Shown: in pieces, positions 63,426 through 64,000 of the stretch | Position numbering within the stretch: the first letter of the stretch is position 1 | How the letters are laid out: each line of letters begins with the position of its first letter | Assembly (NCBI RefSeq): GCF_035046485.1 | Contig: NC_085138.1 | Coordinates: 360,533,238 to 360,597,237, forward strand | DNA from: Aedes albopictus | Taxonomy: Eukaryota > Arthropoda > Insecta > Diptera > Culicidae | Direction of reading: 5' to 3' | Length of the DNA stretch: 64,000 nt | Program-made: the position numbers and the translations under genes | The notes under the pieces: model-generated | What the model was told of the DNA's origin: nothing | What the model saw: only the letters and a program-made list of their open reading frames with translations | The model's database searches: none

Positions 63426-64000
63426 CCTTCCTAAACGATTTCCACCAGTCCTGGTACTCCTGCGGCAACACGCTGTCCCAAGTGAACGAATTGGACCAAA
63501 GTGACTGCAGAAAGATTTTCGCGGATACAATCACTGATCCCACTAGGCCCATGGGATCGAATAGTCTGGACATTTCGGACAAGGCAATCCGCTTCGTGAC
63601 CGGTTCTGACGACGAGAGTTTTGGCACCTTAAATCCGAAGCAATCAATTTGAGGGTGCCAGAGCAGACCTAGTGTTTTGACCGAGCACGATTTGTCAATT
63701 TCTAGGTCGTCACGATTGTCCCTGAGATTTTCGGGGATACGAGAGAGAATTTCGGGATCGTTAGAGCTCCATTTTCTCAGAACGAAGCCACCAGATGCGA
63801 GTAATCCTATCAGCTGGTCACAACTATCCATCATTCGGTGCTTGTCGTCATCTCCAGCCAAGCAATCATCGACATAGAATGAACGCTTCACCACCAGTGT
63901 TGCTGCCAACGGGAACTTCTCCTTCTCATCATCAGCAAGTTGGTTCAAAACGCGAGTTGCGAGAAACGGCGCACATGCTGTACCGTAGGTCACAGTGTTG
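63426..64000 (-). CDS. BEL/Pao pol, reverse transcriptase part, partial
   Basis: Minus-strand frame open from the window edge to the R1 junction at 63426. It contains the end of the reverse transcriptase palm with YVDD (FYVDDCLAGDD near 63870) preceded by TVTYGTACAPFLATRVL, then the BEL-typical connection with LFDPMGLVG and WDSVLPQEYQDWW. The apparent C-terminus of F residues is the poly-A tail of the LINE read in reverse and is not BEL protein. The protein continues at 56943. Confidence 0.9.

Larger units (their letters stand above)
54293..64000 (-). mobile_element. BEL/Pao LTR retrotransposon, minus strand, split by an R1 LINE
   Basis: On the minus strand the element runs off the right edge of the window (its 5' half is outside) and ends with a 384-bp 3' LTR at 54293-54676. 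The visible pol covers part of reverse transcriptase, RNase H and integrase. The sequence 56957-63412 is a plus-strand R1-clade LINE bounded by AAAGTCTCAATTT. Without the LINE and one duplication copy, the reading frame on both sides joins without a stop or shift, so BEL pol was apparently intact when hit. It differs clearly from the BEL element at 15674-23058 in LTR length and pol sequence. Confidence 0.9.

Overview
The window looks like a piece of a large, repeat-choked mosquito genome, most likely Aedes. The evidence is AT-rich DNA, tRNA-derived SINEs resembling the Aedes Feilai family, BEL/Pao LTR retrotransposons, an R1-clade LINE and many MITEs. Genus and family names come from recall, not a search. 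I found no confident host protein gene, rRNA, true tRNA gene or CRISPR array. Two stretches could be 5' exons of host genes: 7400-8357, ending in a good splice donor, and 49122-49357. Every clear coding region belongs to a transposable element.

Left third (1-23 kb). Degenerate 12-bp minisatellite arrays built on GAATTC (380-3585, 5036-6010, 9030-9545) are interrupted by SINEs and MITEs. A second, C-rich minisatellite family lies at 11.3 and 12.8-13.7 kb. Short retroposed tails with long target-site duplications (TSDs), a 161-bp palindrome and a SINE follow. A TIR element (15311-23167) is split by a 7.4-kb BEL/Pao element (15674-23058). That element has 667-bp LTRs that read as identical, a CTAGG TSD, an N-terminal PHD finger, one in-frame stop in gag and no visible primer binding site.

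Middle (23-54 kb). This is a patchwork of non-coding elements: hAT-like and TA-flanked MITEs, four large foldbacks, more minisatellite, a TAACAAA-rich repeat family, and a pair of ~760-bp repeats carrying the 15-nt motif CGTGACGTTACAACG. The most interesting structure is a perfect 438-bp palindrome (26890-27327), each arm of which carries a hammerhead-ribozyme-like fold. A second well-formed hammerhead-like fold is at 34682-34725, with degenerate relatives at 7261-7310 and 31552-31616.

Right end (54-64 kb). This is a three-level nest. A minus-strand BEL/Pao element (54293 to beyond the window edge) is split in its pol gene by a nearly complete plus-strand R1-clade LINE (56957-63412, 13-bp TSD). 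The LINE is split in its endonuclease domain by a 906-bp foldback element (59182-60087, 9-bp TSD). The TSDs define each empty site, and the host reading frame is continuous across each insertion, so the order of events is BEL, then R1, then foldback.
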